Assembly (NCBI GenBank): GCA_002352635.1 | Contig: DEIT01000045.1 | Location: 8,908 to 46,380 of the forward strand | DNA length: 37,473 nucleotides | DNA from: Hyphomicrobiaceae bacterium UBA2767 | GTDB lineage: Bacteria > Pseudomonadota > Alphaproteobacteria > Rhizobiales > Methyloligellaceae | Direction: 5' to 3' | Shown: positions 1 to 9,027 of the stretch, piece after piece | Position numbering within the stretch: position 1 is the first letter of the stretch | Layout: each line of letters starts with the position of its first letter | Position numbers and translations under genes: made by a program | The notes under the pieces: generated by a model | Database searches by the model: none | What the model was told of the DNA's origin: nothing | Seen by the model: the letters and a program-made list of their open reading frames with translations, nothing else

Positions 1-97
1 CGCGCTCGATGACTATGCGGAAGAGATTTCACGCATTCGTGCCACTCAACCGGTTGAGGACCCCTCATCTGAACTTCAGCCGGTGTTGGCGAGCTAG
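1..97 (+). CDS. C-terminal end of an unidentified gene
   Basis: An open frame enters from the left edge and ends at TAG (95-97). About 31 codons are visible. They are acidic and polar, with no recognisable motif, and end in ...PVLAS. The amino-acid mix (many E, D, P, S) suits the tail of a soluble protein. The gene converges on the AsnC-type regulator with a gap of only 4 bp. Nothing can be said about function. Confidence 0.4.
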   Translation, partial: ALDDYAEEISRIRATQPVEDPSSELQPVLAS

Positions 98-101
98 CTA
101 G

Positions 102-545
102 TCATTTAAGCTTGGACATCACCATGTGTGTGGTGAACGCGGCCACATTCTCGTCCGCGTGGAAGAGGCGGTCTGTCAACTGGGTATATTCTTCCATGTC
201 AACGACATTCAGGATGAGCACGCACCCCACCTCGCCTGCCACCATGTAGCATTGCGACACGGCCTCTTCTCTTTCGAGCTGGTCGAAGAAGTTCTGCCGG
301 AACTGGGGGCCGTGGCGTTCGAATTTGACGGTTACGACCGCACCCAGGTGGCGTTCCATGCAATCGGGATCGACGATGGCAACGATCTTCTGAATAGCGC
401 CAATCATCTTTAGCTGCGCCACACGCCGCAAGCACGCGGATGGGGACAGGCCGACTTTGTCGGCCAGCGTCTTGTTCGCCAAATCGGCGTTCTCCTGCAA
501 CACCGTCAGGATTCGCCGGTCGATAGGATCGAGTTCGTTCGCCAT
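102..545 (-). CDS. Lrp/AsnC-family transcriptional regulator
   Basis: This 147-residue protein has the usual AsnC/Lrp length and layout. An N-terminal winged HTH spans about residues 6-60 (DRRILTVLQENADL, then the recognition stretch LADKVGLSPSACLRRVAQL). A C-terminal RAM/AsnC effector domain spans about 68-142 (VAIVDPDCMERHLGAVV, QCYMVAGEVGCVLIL). Such proteins form dimers or octamers and respond to amino acids or related metabolites. It is transcribed away from the threonine-synthase-like gene, with 118 bp between the two starts. It is therefore probably the local regulator of that gene and perhaps of the downstream enolase/HAD genes (inference from position). The family call is firm; the effector is unknown. 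Confidence 0.93.
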   Translation of the reverse strand: MANELDPIDRRILTVLQENADLANKTLADKVGLSPSACLRRVAQLKMIGAIQKIVAIVDPDCMERHLGAVVTVKFERHGPQFRQNFFDQLEREEAVSQCYMVAGEVGCVLILNVVDMEEYTQLTDRLFHADENVAAFTTHMVMSKLK

Positions 546-554
546 GCGATATTA

Positions 555-584
555 TTGCGTGAAACTGTATTGGACACAATTATT
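555..584 (+). promoter_or_regulatory. candidate promoter and AsnC-type operator between the divergent genes
   Basis: In the 118-bp divergent spacer, TTGCGT (555-560) is followed after 17 bp by AATTAT (578-583), a weak sigma-70-like pair facing the PLP enzyme gene. Overlapping it is the palindromic ATTG-GACA-CAAT (569-580), which an AsnC/Lrp dimer could bind. The spacer is locally AT-rich. The assignment rests only on pattern and position. Confidence 0.25.
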
Positions 585-663
585 AGGCGTAAACGACGCA
601 AGAATGCCGCTCAATTTCAATCCGCCTGCGTATACTGCCGAAAAATCAATGAGGGACACTCAC

Positions 664-1773
664 ATGACGCAGGCAGCATCTTTCATCGAACCCAAGACGG
701 GCGAGACCTACGCGCTCGACGCACCGCTGTGGCGTGCGCCGAATGGAAACCCGTTGATGGTAAGCGACCTGCCCGGGATTACCCGGACGGAGATCGATGC
801 GGGTAAAAGATCCATCTGGCGTTATGCCGGGGCTCTGCCCCTGACTATTGATGAGCCCATCACGCTTGGTGAGGGGTGCACGCCGCTGATCGCGCCCGAC
901 ATCGATGGGTTAAAACTTCATCTAAAACTCGAATGGTTCGCGCCCAGCGGGTCCTTCAAGGACCGTGGCGCGTCGGTGCTGATGTCGTTCCTCAAGGCAC
1001 AAGGCGTCAGCGCGGTCGTGGAGGACAGCTCAGGAAATGGCGGCGCGGCAATCGCCGCCTATGGCGCGGCCTCAGGTATGGCGGTGACGATCCTCGTGCC
1101 CGCCTATACCCAACCTGCCAAGATCATTCAGTCCCGCGCCTATGGCGCCGAGGTCGTTCTGGTACCAGGCGCGCGAGAGGACACCGAAGCTGCAGCCATC
1201 GAGATGGCGGAAGATGTCTTCTATGCAAGCCACAACTGGCACCCGATGTTCCTGCAAGGGACAAAGACCCTGGGGTATGAGCTCTGGGAGGATTTGGGAT
1301 TTGAGGTGCCCGACAACATTGTCATTCCCGTGGGTGCCGGCAGCAACCTTCTGGGGTGTTATATGGCGTTCAGCGAGCTGATGCGCGCGGGCGAAACCGA
1401 CCGTATGCCGCGCCTCTATGCGAGCCAGCCGGAAAACTGCTCCCCGCTCCACCATGCGCTTCAGGGCACCCCGCAGGAAAGCTTCGCGCCGACGGTCGCC
1501 GAAGGCACCGCAATCAAGGCACCAATTCGGCTGGATATCATGACGCGGGCTATACGCGAGACGGGCGGCGGATCCGTGGCGCTCTCTGAAGATGAGATCG
1601 TTGCCGCCGCGAAAAGGCTCGCCAATGCCGGGATCTTCACCGAGCCCTCCTGCGCCCATGCCTGGGGTGGCGCAAAAAAACTCATTGAATCGGGCGATAT
1701 CGCCGCGTCTGATCGCACGGTCGTTGTCCTGACCGGAACCGGGCTCAAAGCGCAATCGGTTTTTTCCGACTAG
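664..1773 (+). CDS. threonine-synthase-like PLP-dependent enzyme
   Basis: A 369-residue fold-type II PLP enzyme. The Schiff-base lysine is K99 in APSGSFKDRGASVL. The glycine-rich phosphate loop is GAGSNLLG, and the C-terminal stretch VVLTGTGLKAQ resembles threonine synthases. Threonine synthase converts O-phosphohomoserine to threonine. Stand-alone relatives in catabolic loci can be other beta/gamma-replacing or eliminating enzymes, so the substrate is uncertain. The ATG at 664 is chosen because GAGGG lies 8 nt before it. The frame is open further upstream, but that extension runs through the divergent regulator. The neighbours (AsnC regulator, enolase-superfamily dehydratase, HAD hydrolase) favour a catabolic rather than housekeeping role (inference). 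Confidence 0.82.
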   Translation: MTQAASFIEPKTGETYALDAPLWRAPNGNPLMVSDLPGITRTEIDAGKRSIWRYAGALPLTIDEPITLGEGCTPLIAPDIDGLKLHLKLEWFAPSGSFKDRGASVLMSFLKAQGVSAVVEDSSGNGGAAIAAYGAASGMAVTILVPAYTQPAKIIQSRAYGAEVVLVPGAREDTEAAAIEMAEDVFYASHNWHPMFLQGTKTLGYELWEDLGFEVPDNIVIPVGAGSNLLGCYMAFSELMRAGETDRMPRLYASQPENCSPLHHALQGTPQESFAPTVAEGTAIKAPIRLDIMTRAIRETGGGSVALSEDEIVAAAKRLANAGIFTEPSCAHAWGGAKKLIESGDIAASDRTVVVLTGTGLKAQSVFSD

Positions 1774-1888
1774 GTATCCACACTGGCGCCAAAGATTGTA
1801 TTGAAACCTGTTGAACCCAAACCGATGAATCGGGTTATGTCTTCATGGACTGGCCGCATTAGACCTTTTTAATCACGCACACGAGATC

Positions 1889-2473
1889 ATGGACACGGCA
1901 ACAGCGCAAAGAAAGTGGCCACAAGGGCGCGGACCGTTCGGCTTTTCGCGCAAGACCTGGCCCTTCATAAAGGTTCTGGTCGCAAGCTCTGTGTCCGGCC
2001 TCGTCTTCTTCGTCAGCACGAAACATATGATTCCCTGGCAGCCTGAGAGTTGGGATGCCGCCGGGCGCCTGGCGCTGATCACCAAATGTGCGATCGTTGC
2101 ACTCCTGCCGGTGGTTCTGGCGGTCATCATCGTGACGGCGCAGCGTCTGCGTCCCGATCGCAAGGTTGGCCGGATCGTGGAGCCCTATACATCCCTTGAT
2201 ATCAACACACGCCTTATTCGCAACACGACCGAGCAATTTGTTCTGCTTCTGGTCGGTCTGAGCGGTCTGAGCGCCTATGTAACCAAAAGCGATGCGCTCT
2301 CAATTCCGGTTCTGACCGCCCTGTTTCTTATCGGCCGGACCCTGTTCTGGTTCGGCTATCACCACAACACCTTCCTGCGTGCCTACGGCTTCGGCCTCAC
2401 ATTCTATCCGACCGTGGTGGTGTATTGCTGGTTGATGATCCGGATGGTCTTCGGGATCTATATTCCGATCTAG
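1889..2473 (+). CDS. MAPEG-family-like integral membrane protein
   Basis: A 194-residue membrane protein with four hydrophobic segments (about 28-48, 70-90, 112-145, 160-192). The motifs NTTEQFVLLLVG and GRTLFWFGYHHN...RAYGFGLTFYP match the conserved E-x-x-x and R-x-x-(F/Y)-x-x-G-Y...R-x-x-G pattern of MAPEG proteins (membrane-associated eicosanoid/glutathione metabolism). These are trimeric inner-membrane proteins, often glutathione-dependent. It is longer than the usual 130-150 residues because of a hydrophilic N-terminus of about 27 residues. The ribosome-binding site is weak (CGAG before ATG 1889). It sits between two catabolic enzymes without clear coupling, and its substrate is unknown. 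Confidence 0.7.
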   Translation: MDTATAQRKWPQGRGPFGFSRKTWPFIKVLVASSVSGLVFFVSTKHMIPWQPESWDAAGRLALITKCAIVALLPVVLAVIIVTAQRLRPDRKVGRIVEPYTSLDINTRLIRNTTEQFVLLLVGLSGLSAYVTKSDALSIPVLTALFLIGRTLFWFGYHHNTFLRAYGFGLTFYPTVVVYCWLMIRMVFGIYIPI

Positions 2474-2606
2474 GCATTAAGGCGGGTGCTTGCGAACAGC
2501 CGCTGCTATTGGTCATGACGGGGATTGATCGCGTCACTGGTATATGCAGAACTCCCTCCCGGCCGACACATCCGTATTACTTTTGCTGCCCTTGAAGGAA
2601 TAATTC

Positions 2607-3746
2607 ATGACCACAACAATAACCGATGTTGACGTCTTCATTCTAAGAGGCCCGAAAGACGAACGGCCTCATTGGGTCAGCAATTTCACTGTCCCCACGG
2701 CTAATGAGATCCTGCTGCGTGTTCGCACCAGTGACGGCGTCGAGGGGTTTGGTCTGGCAACCAGCTACACCGATGCGACGCCAATCCTCAATGTTTTTAA
2801 AAGCGGTATTACCGAACGCCTCATCGGTGCCAACCCCCTGGCACCGGAGCGCATTTATGAAGATCTGTTTTCCCTGACGTCCAAGCGGCTCGCGCATGAA
2901 AAGGGCTGGGGCCGCGAGGCGCTGATCCGCATCTCAGCCGCTGTCGATGTCGCGTGTTGGGACATTATCGGCAAGATGGCGGGTATTCCCCTCTACCAGC
3001 TCTTTGGCGGATATCGCGACCAGGTGCCCTACTACGTGACCTGCGCCTATTACCGCGACGGCAAGGATCTGGCTGAGTTGCGCGACGAGATTACGGAGCT
3101 GAAGGAGCAGGGTCACAAAGGCTTCAAGGCCAAGGTTGGCGGCATGGAGTTGGCCCAGGACATGGAGCGCCTCGAAGTGGTCCGCGACGTGATCGGTGAC
3201 GACCTCGAGCTGATGGTCGACGTCAACCGTGCATGGGATCTGGAAACCGCAACACAGGCTGCCGAAGCGCTTATTCCCCTTCGCCCGCGCTGGCTCGAAG
3301 AGCCGCTTCGATGGGCCGATGATCGCCGTGAACTCAAGTTGCTCTCGCAACGCACGCAAATCCCGCTGTCGGCAGGCGAAAGCGAACTCACCAGCTACGG
3401 GTGCCGGTCCATGCTGGAGGAGCATGCCATCCAGATCCTGCAATTCGATGTGACCATGTTCGGCGGTTTCACCGAAGGGCGCAAAATGGCTGCGCTGTGC
3501 GAACTCAACCATGTCGAGGTTACGCCCCATCATGACTGTTTCATTCACGCCCAGTTGGTGGCCTCGACCCCGGCGGGTGCCTATGTTGAAGCCTTCACCA
3601 ATCCCGAACGCGATCCGCTGCAGGCGGAGCTGTACGAAAACCCGCCGAAACTCGCTGATGGGTGGCTGACGCTGAATGATGCGCCCGGATTGGGATTGAC
3701 CCTCAGCGAAGACGCCGTATCCAAATTTGGCGAGCGCGTGCTCTAA
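2607..3746 (+). CDS. mandelate racemase/muconate-lactonizing-type enolase superfamily enzyme
   Basis: A 379-residue member of the enolase superfamily. These enzymes abstract the proton alpha to a carboxylate, with Mg2+ stabilising the enolate. An N-terminal capping domain (about 1-130) precedes the barrel. Visible catalytic elements are KAK at K174/K176, D205 with N207 (MVDVNRAW), E231 (WLEEPL), E258 (SAGESE), D281 (LQFDVTMFGG) and a histidine at 308/309 (VTPHHD). Together these fit the mandelate-racemase subgroup with a Lys/His pair, typical of sugar-acid dehydratases and racemases. AAGGA precedes ATG 2607 at good spacing. The product may be handed to the downstream HAD hydrolase. The exact substrate cannot be read from sequence. 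Confidence 0.9.
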   Translation: MTTTITDVDVFILRGPKDERPHWVSNFTVPTANEILLRVRTSDGVEGFGLATSYTDATPILNVFKSGITERLIGANPLAPERIYEDLFSLTSKRLAHEKGWGREALIRISAAVDVACWDIIGKMAGIPLYQLFGGYRDQVPYYVTCAYYRDGKDLAELRDEITELKEQGHKGFKAKVGGMELAQDMERLEVVRDVIGDDLELMVDVNRAWDLETATQAAEALIPLRPRWLEEPLRWADDRRELKLLSQRTQIPLSAGESELTSYGCRSMLEEHAIQILQFDVTMFGGFTEGRKMAALCELNHVEVTPHHDCFIHAQLVASTPAGAYVEAFTNPERDPLQAELYENPPKLADGWLTLNDAPGLGLTLSEDAVSKFGERVL

Positions 3747-3869
3747 CGCGCCACTTGCCGCCGCCTCTCATCACCGGAAACAGTGACTACATTTCAATTA
3801 TCGATTGGAAGGATGGGTCAATGCAGTCCATCATCCAGGCAGATGAAATCCTTCAGGGCGGTCTCACAA

Positions 3870-4583
3870 ATGGAATCTACAAAAATTTTGGCGCGCGAAA
3901 TCACAACCCTGGTCTTCGACCAGTATGGCACGGTTGTGGATATGCAGACGGGGCTGAGCGAGGCCGTGGCGTCTTTCCTCAAAGAGAAAGGCTGGGACGG
4001 CGAGCCGCACCGTTTCGTCACCTGGTGGCGGCGGACGCATTTCGAAAACTCGATGATCGATGCCCTGTGCGATCGCGGCCACACGCCCTATCGCCAGATC
4101 GGGCATCGGGCAGTCTCCTATGTGATGGACCGATGCGGGATGAGCTATAGCCAGGACGAGGTTTGCTGGTTGGTGAGCCAGATCGAGACCCTCAAGCCCT
4201 TCCCCGACGTAATCGCCGCTCTCAAAACCTTGCGCGGTGCCGGATACAAACTGGCCATTCTGTCCAATGGTGATCGCGACATGCTCGAGGCGGCAAAACC
4301 GCATATCGGCTTCCCCTTCGATCACGTCATTTCCGTACAGGAGGCGGGCTATTTCAAACCGCACTGGAAAACCTACGCTTCGGCGGAAGAAATCATCGGA
4401 GAAGATCGCTCATCCTGCCTCTTCGTGGCCAATCATGCGTTCGACTGCATCGGTGCCAAATCGTTCGGTATGCGCACGGCCTTCATCGATCGCCGCAAAC
4501 GCCCGTTCGGCGAGACGCCACACCAGGCCGATCTGATTGTTGCCGATTTCAAGGAACTCGCAGCGTCCCTGACCCGGAAATAG
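3870..4583 (+). CDS. type II haloacid-dehalogenase-like hydrolase
   Basis: A 237-residue HAD protein of the (S)-2-haloacid dehalogenase type. The nucleophile motif VFDQYGTVVD (D17) carries the Y-G-T variant typical of that group. Motif II is ILSNGD, motif III the lysine in GYFKPHWKTY, and motif IV VANHAFDCIGAKSFG. A helical cap lies between about residues 25 and 100. Family enzymes hydrolyse 2-haloacids or, in paralogues, small phosphate esters. I chose ATG 3870 because AGGGCGG lies 8 nt upstream and the protein then begins at the usual distance before motif I. In-frame starts further up (3783, 3843) would add an unconserved leader. It lies 123 bp after the enolase gene and is probably cotranscribed with it. 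Confidence 0.85.
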   Translation: MESTKILAREITTLVFDQYGTVVDMQTGLSEAVASFLKEKGWDGEPHRFVTWWRRTHFENSMIDALCDRGHTPYRQIGHRAVSYVMDRCGMSYSQDEVCWLVSQIETLKPFPDVIAALKTLRGAGYKLAILSNGDRDMLEAAKPHIGFPFDHVISVQEAGYFKPHWKTYASAEEIIGEDRSSCLFVANHAFDCIGAKSFGMRTAFIDRRKRPFGETPHQADLIVADFKELAASLTRK

Positions 4584-4738
4584 GATCGCGCCCTTCTCTC
4601 CAGCGTTGGGGCAGCTTCCGAAGTGCTGGCGTTTGTTAGCCCCTCGCCAATCATCGCTGAAGTCACTCCCATTTCCTGGTGGGCACAAATGCGGCCAGCG
4701 GGTACCATCTGATCGTGCGTGCGCATGGGGTGAGCGGG

Positions 4739-5299
4739 ATGGATCAATCTGCTGATACAGATCAGGACCTGGCCAAAATCCTTCAGGACAAGAAGGAGCA
4801 GGTCATCGGTGTGCTCGGCGGCAAGTTTATGAACGCATGGAATGCTTCGGGAGATATCCAGCAAACCATATTCGTGCTGACAGACAAGCGATTGTACCAG
4901 CTCGGTATCTTTTATGACCGCGACGCCGAGGAAAAATACAGGAAACACAAGGGTGAAAACGTCATTCCGGTTAAAGATCTGACCGGCTTGAGCATCACTG
5001 ACAAGCCGGTGGGCCGCTCAATCATGACCATCGGTCTCGGCCTGACGGTCATCGGTCTGATTATCCTGCTGGCCGGACTGATTGAGGGAAGCGGCGTGGG
5101 GTTGGCGCTCGGGCTGTTTATCGGTGCCGTATGGATGGTCGTCCCCGGAGCACTGATGTTGTTTCACGCCAAGACTGGCGGGCAACAATTTTTGGATGTC
5201 ACCTATCGCGACGGCATGATTGCCACCACCTGTCGGCAGTTCACCGAAAAGGACCTGGAAGCGTTCAAGGAGAAGCTCGCGTCGCGGATTAGCAGATGA
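4739..5299 (+). CDS. membrane protein with a PH-like N-terminal region, function unknown
   Basis: About 186 residues. Residues about 15-85 look like a short beta-rich PH/GRAM-type segment (IFVLTDKRLYQLGIFYD, VIPVKDLTGLSI), as found in bacterial PH-like membrane proteins. Two hydrophobic helices follow (about 95-117 and 122-143, a hairpin), then another short beta-rich stretch and a charged C-terminal helix (FTEKDLEAFKEKLASR). ATG 4739 is preferred over GTG 4679; no strong ribosome-binding site is visible for either. It is convergent with the methyltransferase gene (20 bp apart). It is not recognised as a named family, and the PH-like call is tentative. Confidence 0.6.
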   Translation: MDQSADTDQDLAKILQDKKEQVIGVLGGKFMNAWNASGDIQQTIFVLTDKRLYQLGIFYDRDAEEKYRKHKGENVIPVKDLTGLSITDKPVGRSIMTIGLGLTVIGLIILLAGLIEGSGVGLALGLFIGAVWMVVPGALMLFHAKTGGQQFLDVTYRDGMIATTCRQFTEKDLEAFKEKLASRISR

Positions 5300-5319
5300 C
5301 GCCTTGCTCCATGCAGGAA

Positions 5320-6090
5320 CTAACCGGTTTTCACGCAGCAACAAGCGACAGTTTCGTAGGGGAATGTCACCTCATCGTGCCCGGAAAGAGACGGTGTTGC
5401 CTGAATGAGCTCTTTTAACTGAACTTCGATGCGATGCTGCTCCGCAGGCGCCAGGGCTGCAACAAAACTCACCGATAGAACCCGGTCGATGATGACTTGT
5501 TCGGGTGATCCAATATGACCGAATGGAAAATGGCGTTCCTGAAGGGCCCCAAATCCACTGGCCGGAAACAACCGCCGCCAGGTTCCGTGATGATAACGCG
5601 GCGTCTCGCCCTCGAACGGGGCCATGATGGACGTCAGTGCGGATACCCAGTCGGTTCGTTCATCGCGCACATTCCATATCAGGCCGAGGATGCCGCCGGG
5701 TTTCAGCACTCTCCTGATTTCTGAGAGCGCCGCATCGCTTGCAAACCAATGGAACGATTGTGCGCACACGACCGCATCCACCGTCTCCTCTTCAAGTGGA
5801 ATGTCTTGAGCGGTTCCCAGCTTTGCATCGGCGTGTGGCGCCGCGCGTTCCAGGATCTCCTTCATCGCCGGAACCGGTTCAACAGCAATGACATTCGCCC
5901 CTGTTGCCAGCAGGCGGCGGGTAAATTTGCCTGTTCCCGCACCCAAATCGACAACCTTGGCGCACGGCCCAACCCCGAGCGCATCATGCAACCAGTCATC
6001 GAGCGCCGCCGGATAGTCCGGCCTGCCACGATCATAGGTTTCTGCTTTTTCACTGTATCCTTGCGCGGCGGATGGATGGATGGCAGGCAT
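5320..6090 (-). CDS. class I SAM-dependent methyltransferase
   Basis: A 256-residue methyltransferase. Motif I is VVDLGAGTGKFTRRL (about 41-55), followed by IAVEPVP (motif II acidic residue), DAVVCAQSFHWF (motif IV region) and RRVLKPGGILGLIWN (post-motif). These fit a Methyltransf_11/UbiE-like small-molecule methyltransferase acting in the cytoplasm. ATG 6090 is chosen because AGGGGA sits 5 nt before it; an in-frame ATG further upstream (6141) lacks such a site. It lies 87 bp downstream of the P-type ATPase gene on the same strand, so it may be read through from it. The substrate is unknown. Confidence 0.88.
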   Translation of the reverse strand: MPAIHPSAAQGYSEKAETYDRGRPDYPAALDDWLHDALGVGPCAKVVDLGAGTGKFTRRLLATGANVIAVEPVPAMKEILERAAPHADAKLGTAQDIPLEEETVDAVVCAQSFHWFASDAALSEIRRVLKPGGILGLIWNVRDERTDWVSALTSIMAPFEGETPRYHHGTWRRLFPASGFGALQERHFPFGHIGSPEQVIIDRVLSVSFVAALAPAEQHRIEVQLKELIQATPSLSGHDEVTFPYETVACCCVKTG

Positions 6091-6177
6091 GGTTTCCCCT
6101 TGATCGCCCCATTTTGTTCCGGTGGTTTTGTCCCTGTCCATGGTTCATTTGACCGCCCGTTCACTACCCAAACGCAT

Positions 6178-8964
6178 TCAGGGCGCTGCCTCCGCACCAC
6201 TGGTGTCCTCAACCGTGGGGGAACTCCCCTTTCTGCGGGCGAGCAGGACCTGGGCCCACTTCTCGATTTCGAGCACCAGAAAGACCAACATGCCAGTAGC
6301 GATAATCTGGACGCCTTGAACGAGGCTCAGCGGCCGTGTGTCGAACAGCGTCTCCATGATTGAGGTGTATGTGAACACAATCTGCGACGCCGTCGCTGCG
6401 CCTACCGCGATCAGTACCGCCGGCGTCCCCAGCATGCCGCGCCATGTGATCGACGATGTCTTCAGATACCGGACGCTGAACAGATAGAAGATCTCCAGTA
6501 CAACGAGCGTGTTGACCACGACAGTGCGCGCTTCCTCGATACTTGCGCCTTGAGCCTGCGCCACCGCGAACTTCGCGGTCAGTGCGCCGAGAAACAGGAT
6601 CGAGACGAATACGACCCGCCAGACCAGAAACCCTGAAAGGATCGCCTCTCCGGGAGCGCGCGGTGGACGGTGCATGACATCGGGCTCAGCAGGCTCAAAC
6701 GCAAGCGCGAGCGCCAAAGTCACCGCCGTGACCATATTGACCCAAAGGATCTGGACAGGCGTGATCGGCATGGTGGATCCGAGCAGAATTGCGACAAGCA
6801 GAACAAGCGCCTCGCCGCCGCTCGTGGGCAAAATGAAAAGGATCGCCTTCTTCAGATTGTCATAGACGGTGCGTCCGGCCCGGACGGCTTGCGCGATGGT
6901 TGCGAAGTTGTCGTCAGCTAGGACAATCTCGGACGCTTCCTTCGCCGCCTCGCTGCCGCTGCGCCCCATGGCGACGCCCACATCGGCGCGTTTGAGCGCG
7001 GGTGCGTCATTGACGCCGTCGCCGGTCATCGCCACCACGGCTCCTTCCGCCTGGAGCGCCATCACCAGCCGCAGTTTGTGTTCGGGGCTGGTGCGGGCAA
7101 AGACCGCCGTATCCTGCACGCGAAGCCGGAGTGCTTCGTCATCCAGCGCGTCGAGATCGGCGCCGGTGAGGATGGCGCCGTCGTTTTCCAAACCAAGTTG
7201 GCGTGCGATAGCCATCGCCGTGCCGGCATGATCCCCGGTAATCATCTTCACGTGGATGCCGGCAGCCTGGCATTCGGCGACTGCCGCGATTGCCTTCTCG
7301 CGTGGCGGGTCTATCAGGCCAAAGAGGCCCAGGAAGATGAAACCGTTTTCGACATCGCCGAACTCAAGGTCCGTGTGGGATGCCTCCACGGACTTTACCG
7401 CGACGGCGAGGACCCGCTGGCCGCTACCTGCGATCTCTTCCGCTTGTGAGCGCCAATACTCGGTGTCGATTGCATCATCGCCGTCGAACCCGCGCTGCTT
7501 CGCGCACATTTCGAGAATACGTTCCGGCGCGCCCTTGACGTAGATGAAGCCATCGCCGGTCTGGTTCTGGTGAAGAACCGCCATGTAGCGTTGCTCGGCA
7601 TCGAACGGGATGACGTCGATGCGCGGAAAGTTTCTGGTTTCTGCACCTTGATCGAGGCCGGCCTTGCAGGCAACCGCCAGCAGGGCGCCTTCCATCGGGT
7701 CGCCTTCGACACCCCACTCGCCATTCACCTCCTGCAGGCTCGCCTCGTTACACAGAAGCGCTGCCCGCGTCACTTCCTGCAAGAGTGGATAGTCCCTGAC
7801 TTCAATCTCGCTCCCGTCCAGCGAGAAGCCGCCATCAGGCGCATAGCCGTTGCCGCTCACGGTGAACAAACGTTTGGCAGTTGCGACAGAGACAACCGCC
7901 ATCTCGTTGCGCGTCAGTGTCCCGGTCTTGTCGGTGCATATGACGGAGACCGATCCAAGGGTTTCGATTGCCGGCAAGCGCCGGACGATAGCGTTGCGGC
8001 GCGCCATACCCTGCACGCCGATCGCGAGGGTCACGGTCAGGATTGCCGGAAGCCCTTCGGGCACGGCCGCGACCGTCAACCCGACGACCGCCATGAAGAT
8101 TTCGGTGAAGCCGTAGTCGCGCACCAGGACACCGAATGCGAGGACAAGAGCAGCGAGGCCCAGAATGAATGCCGCCAACCATTTGGCGAAGTCCGACATC
8201 TGACGTGTCAGGGGCGTCTGCAGTGTCGTGACCTCCGACAGCATGCTGCTGATCTGGCCGATTTCGGTGTGAGTGCCGGTGGCGACGACGACGCCTTTGC
8301 CCTGACCGTAGGTCACCAGCGTTCCGCTGAACGCCATCGATGTCCGGTCACCCAGCGGCGCCTCCTCGCCAACCGGCGACGTGGATTTTTCAACCGCGAC
8401 CGACTCCCCCGTCAGAACGGCCTCGTCGATCCGCAAATTCTTTCCCTCTGTGAGCCGGACGTCCGCGGGCACCCGCTCACCCGCTTCCAGCAGAACGATG
8501 TCGCCCGGCACAATCTGGTCGCCCGCGACGGTCTTGCGATGGCCCTCCCGGATGACACTGGCTTGAGGCGCCAGCATGTCGCGAATTGCTTCGAGCGCAT
8601 TTTCCGCCTTGTTTTCCTGGATAAATCCGATGACGGCATTCACCAGAACAACAGCCAGGATAACCTGCGCGTCTATCCAGTGGCCCAAAAGCGCCGTAAC
8701 GACAGTCGCGCCGAGCAGCACATAGATCAGAGCATCATGGAATTGCGCAAGCAATCTGAGCAACCAACCCCGCCGCTTTGGCTGCGGCAGCCGGTTTGCG
8801 CCGAGCCGCGCCAGGCGCCCGAACGCCTCCGCCTCGGTCAGGCCACTGGGACCGCTTCCCTGAGCCGCCATGGCCTCGTTGAACGAAACAGCCTGCCAAG
8901 GCAGCTCGATGGCCGGGCCGGCGGATGCGTCCGTCGGCATGTCGGTTGGCTGATGAGCCGTCAT
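6178..8964 (-). CDS. P-type cation-transporting ATPase (type II)
   Basis: A 928-residue P2-type ATPase with the full domain order: N-terminal cation-ATPase domain, TM1-2, actuator with TGES (about 192), TM3-4 with VAAVPEGLP (about 300), phosphorylation motif DKTGTLT (about 344), nucleotide domain with a KGAPE-type loop, hinge TGDGVND (about 645), and six C-terminal helices. It pumps cations across the inner membrane. TM4 keeps the glutamate corresponding to E309 of SERCA. In TM6, however, the motif reads NMVTAVT, so the aspartate at SERCA position 800 is alanine; classical Ca2+ transport is therefore doubtful. ATG 8964 is preferred to the upstream TTG. The HTH gene starts 273 bp upstream on the same strand (stop-to-start gap 63 bp), and the two probably form an operon. 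Confidence 0.95.
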   Translation of the reverse strand: MTAHQPTDMPTDASAGPAIELPWQAVSFNEAMAAQGSGPSGLTEAEAFGRLARLGANRLPQPKRRGWLLRLLAQFHDALIYVLLGATVVTALLGHWIDAQVILAVVLVNAVIGFIQENKAENALEAIRDMLAPQASVIREGHRKTVAGDQIVPGDIVLLEAGERVPADVRLTEGKNLRIDEAVLTGESVAVEKSTSPVGEEAPLGDRTSMAFSGTLVTYGQGKGVVVATGTHTEIGQISSMLSEVTTLQTPLTRQMSDFAKWLAAFILGLAALVLAFGVLVRDYGFTEIFMAVVGLTVAAVPEGLPAILTVTLAIGVQGMARRNAIVRRLPAIETLGSVSVICTDKTGTLTRNEMAVVSVATAKRLFTVSGNGYAPDGGFSLDGSEIEVRDYPLLQEVTRAALLCNEASLQEVNGEWGVEGDPMEGALLAVACKAGLDQGAETRNFPRIDVIPFDAEQRYMAVLHQNQTGDGFIYVKGAPERILEMCAKQRGFDGDDAIDTEYWRSQAEEIAGSGQRVLAVAVKSVEASHTDLEFGDVENGFIFLGLFGLIDPPREKAIAAVAECQAAGIHVKMITGDHAGTAMAIARQLGLENDGAILTGADLDALDDEALRLRVQDTAVFARTSPEHKLRLVMALQAEGAVVAMTGDGVNDAPALKRADVGVAMGRSGSEAAKEASEIVLADDNFATIAQAVRAGRTVYDNLKKAILFILPTSGGEALVLLVAILLGSTMPITPVQILWVNMVTAVTLALALAFEPAEPDVMHRPPRAPGEAILSGFLVWRVVFVSILFLGALTAKFAVAQAQGASIEEARTVVVNTLVVLEIFYLFSVRYLKTSSITWRGMLGTPAVLIAVGAATASQIVFTYTSIMETLFDTRPLSLVQGVQIIATGMLVFLVLEIEKWAQVLLARRKGSSPTVEDTSGAEAAP

Positions 8965-9027
8965 GGGGATCCATTCCGATCGATATACGGATTGCAAGAG
9001 AACGTACGCACCAGAGTCTGGAAACGG

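Noticed and set aside
457..663. N-terminal extension of the threonine-synthase-like gene
   Set aside because: The extension overlaps the divergent regulator and has no ribosome-binding site; ATG 664 has a good one.
1800..1840. Terminator after the threonine-synthase-like gene
   Set aside because: The AACCGAT/ATCGGGTT pairing has a bulge and short stem with no T-run; too weak to list.
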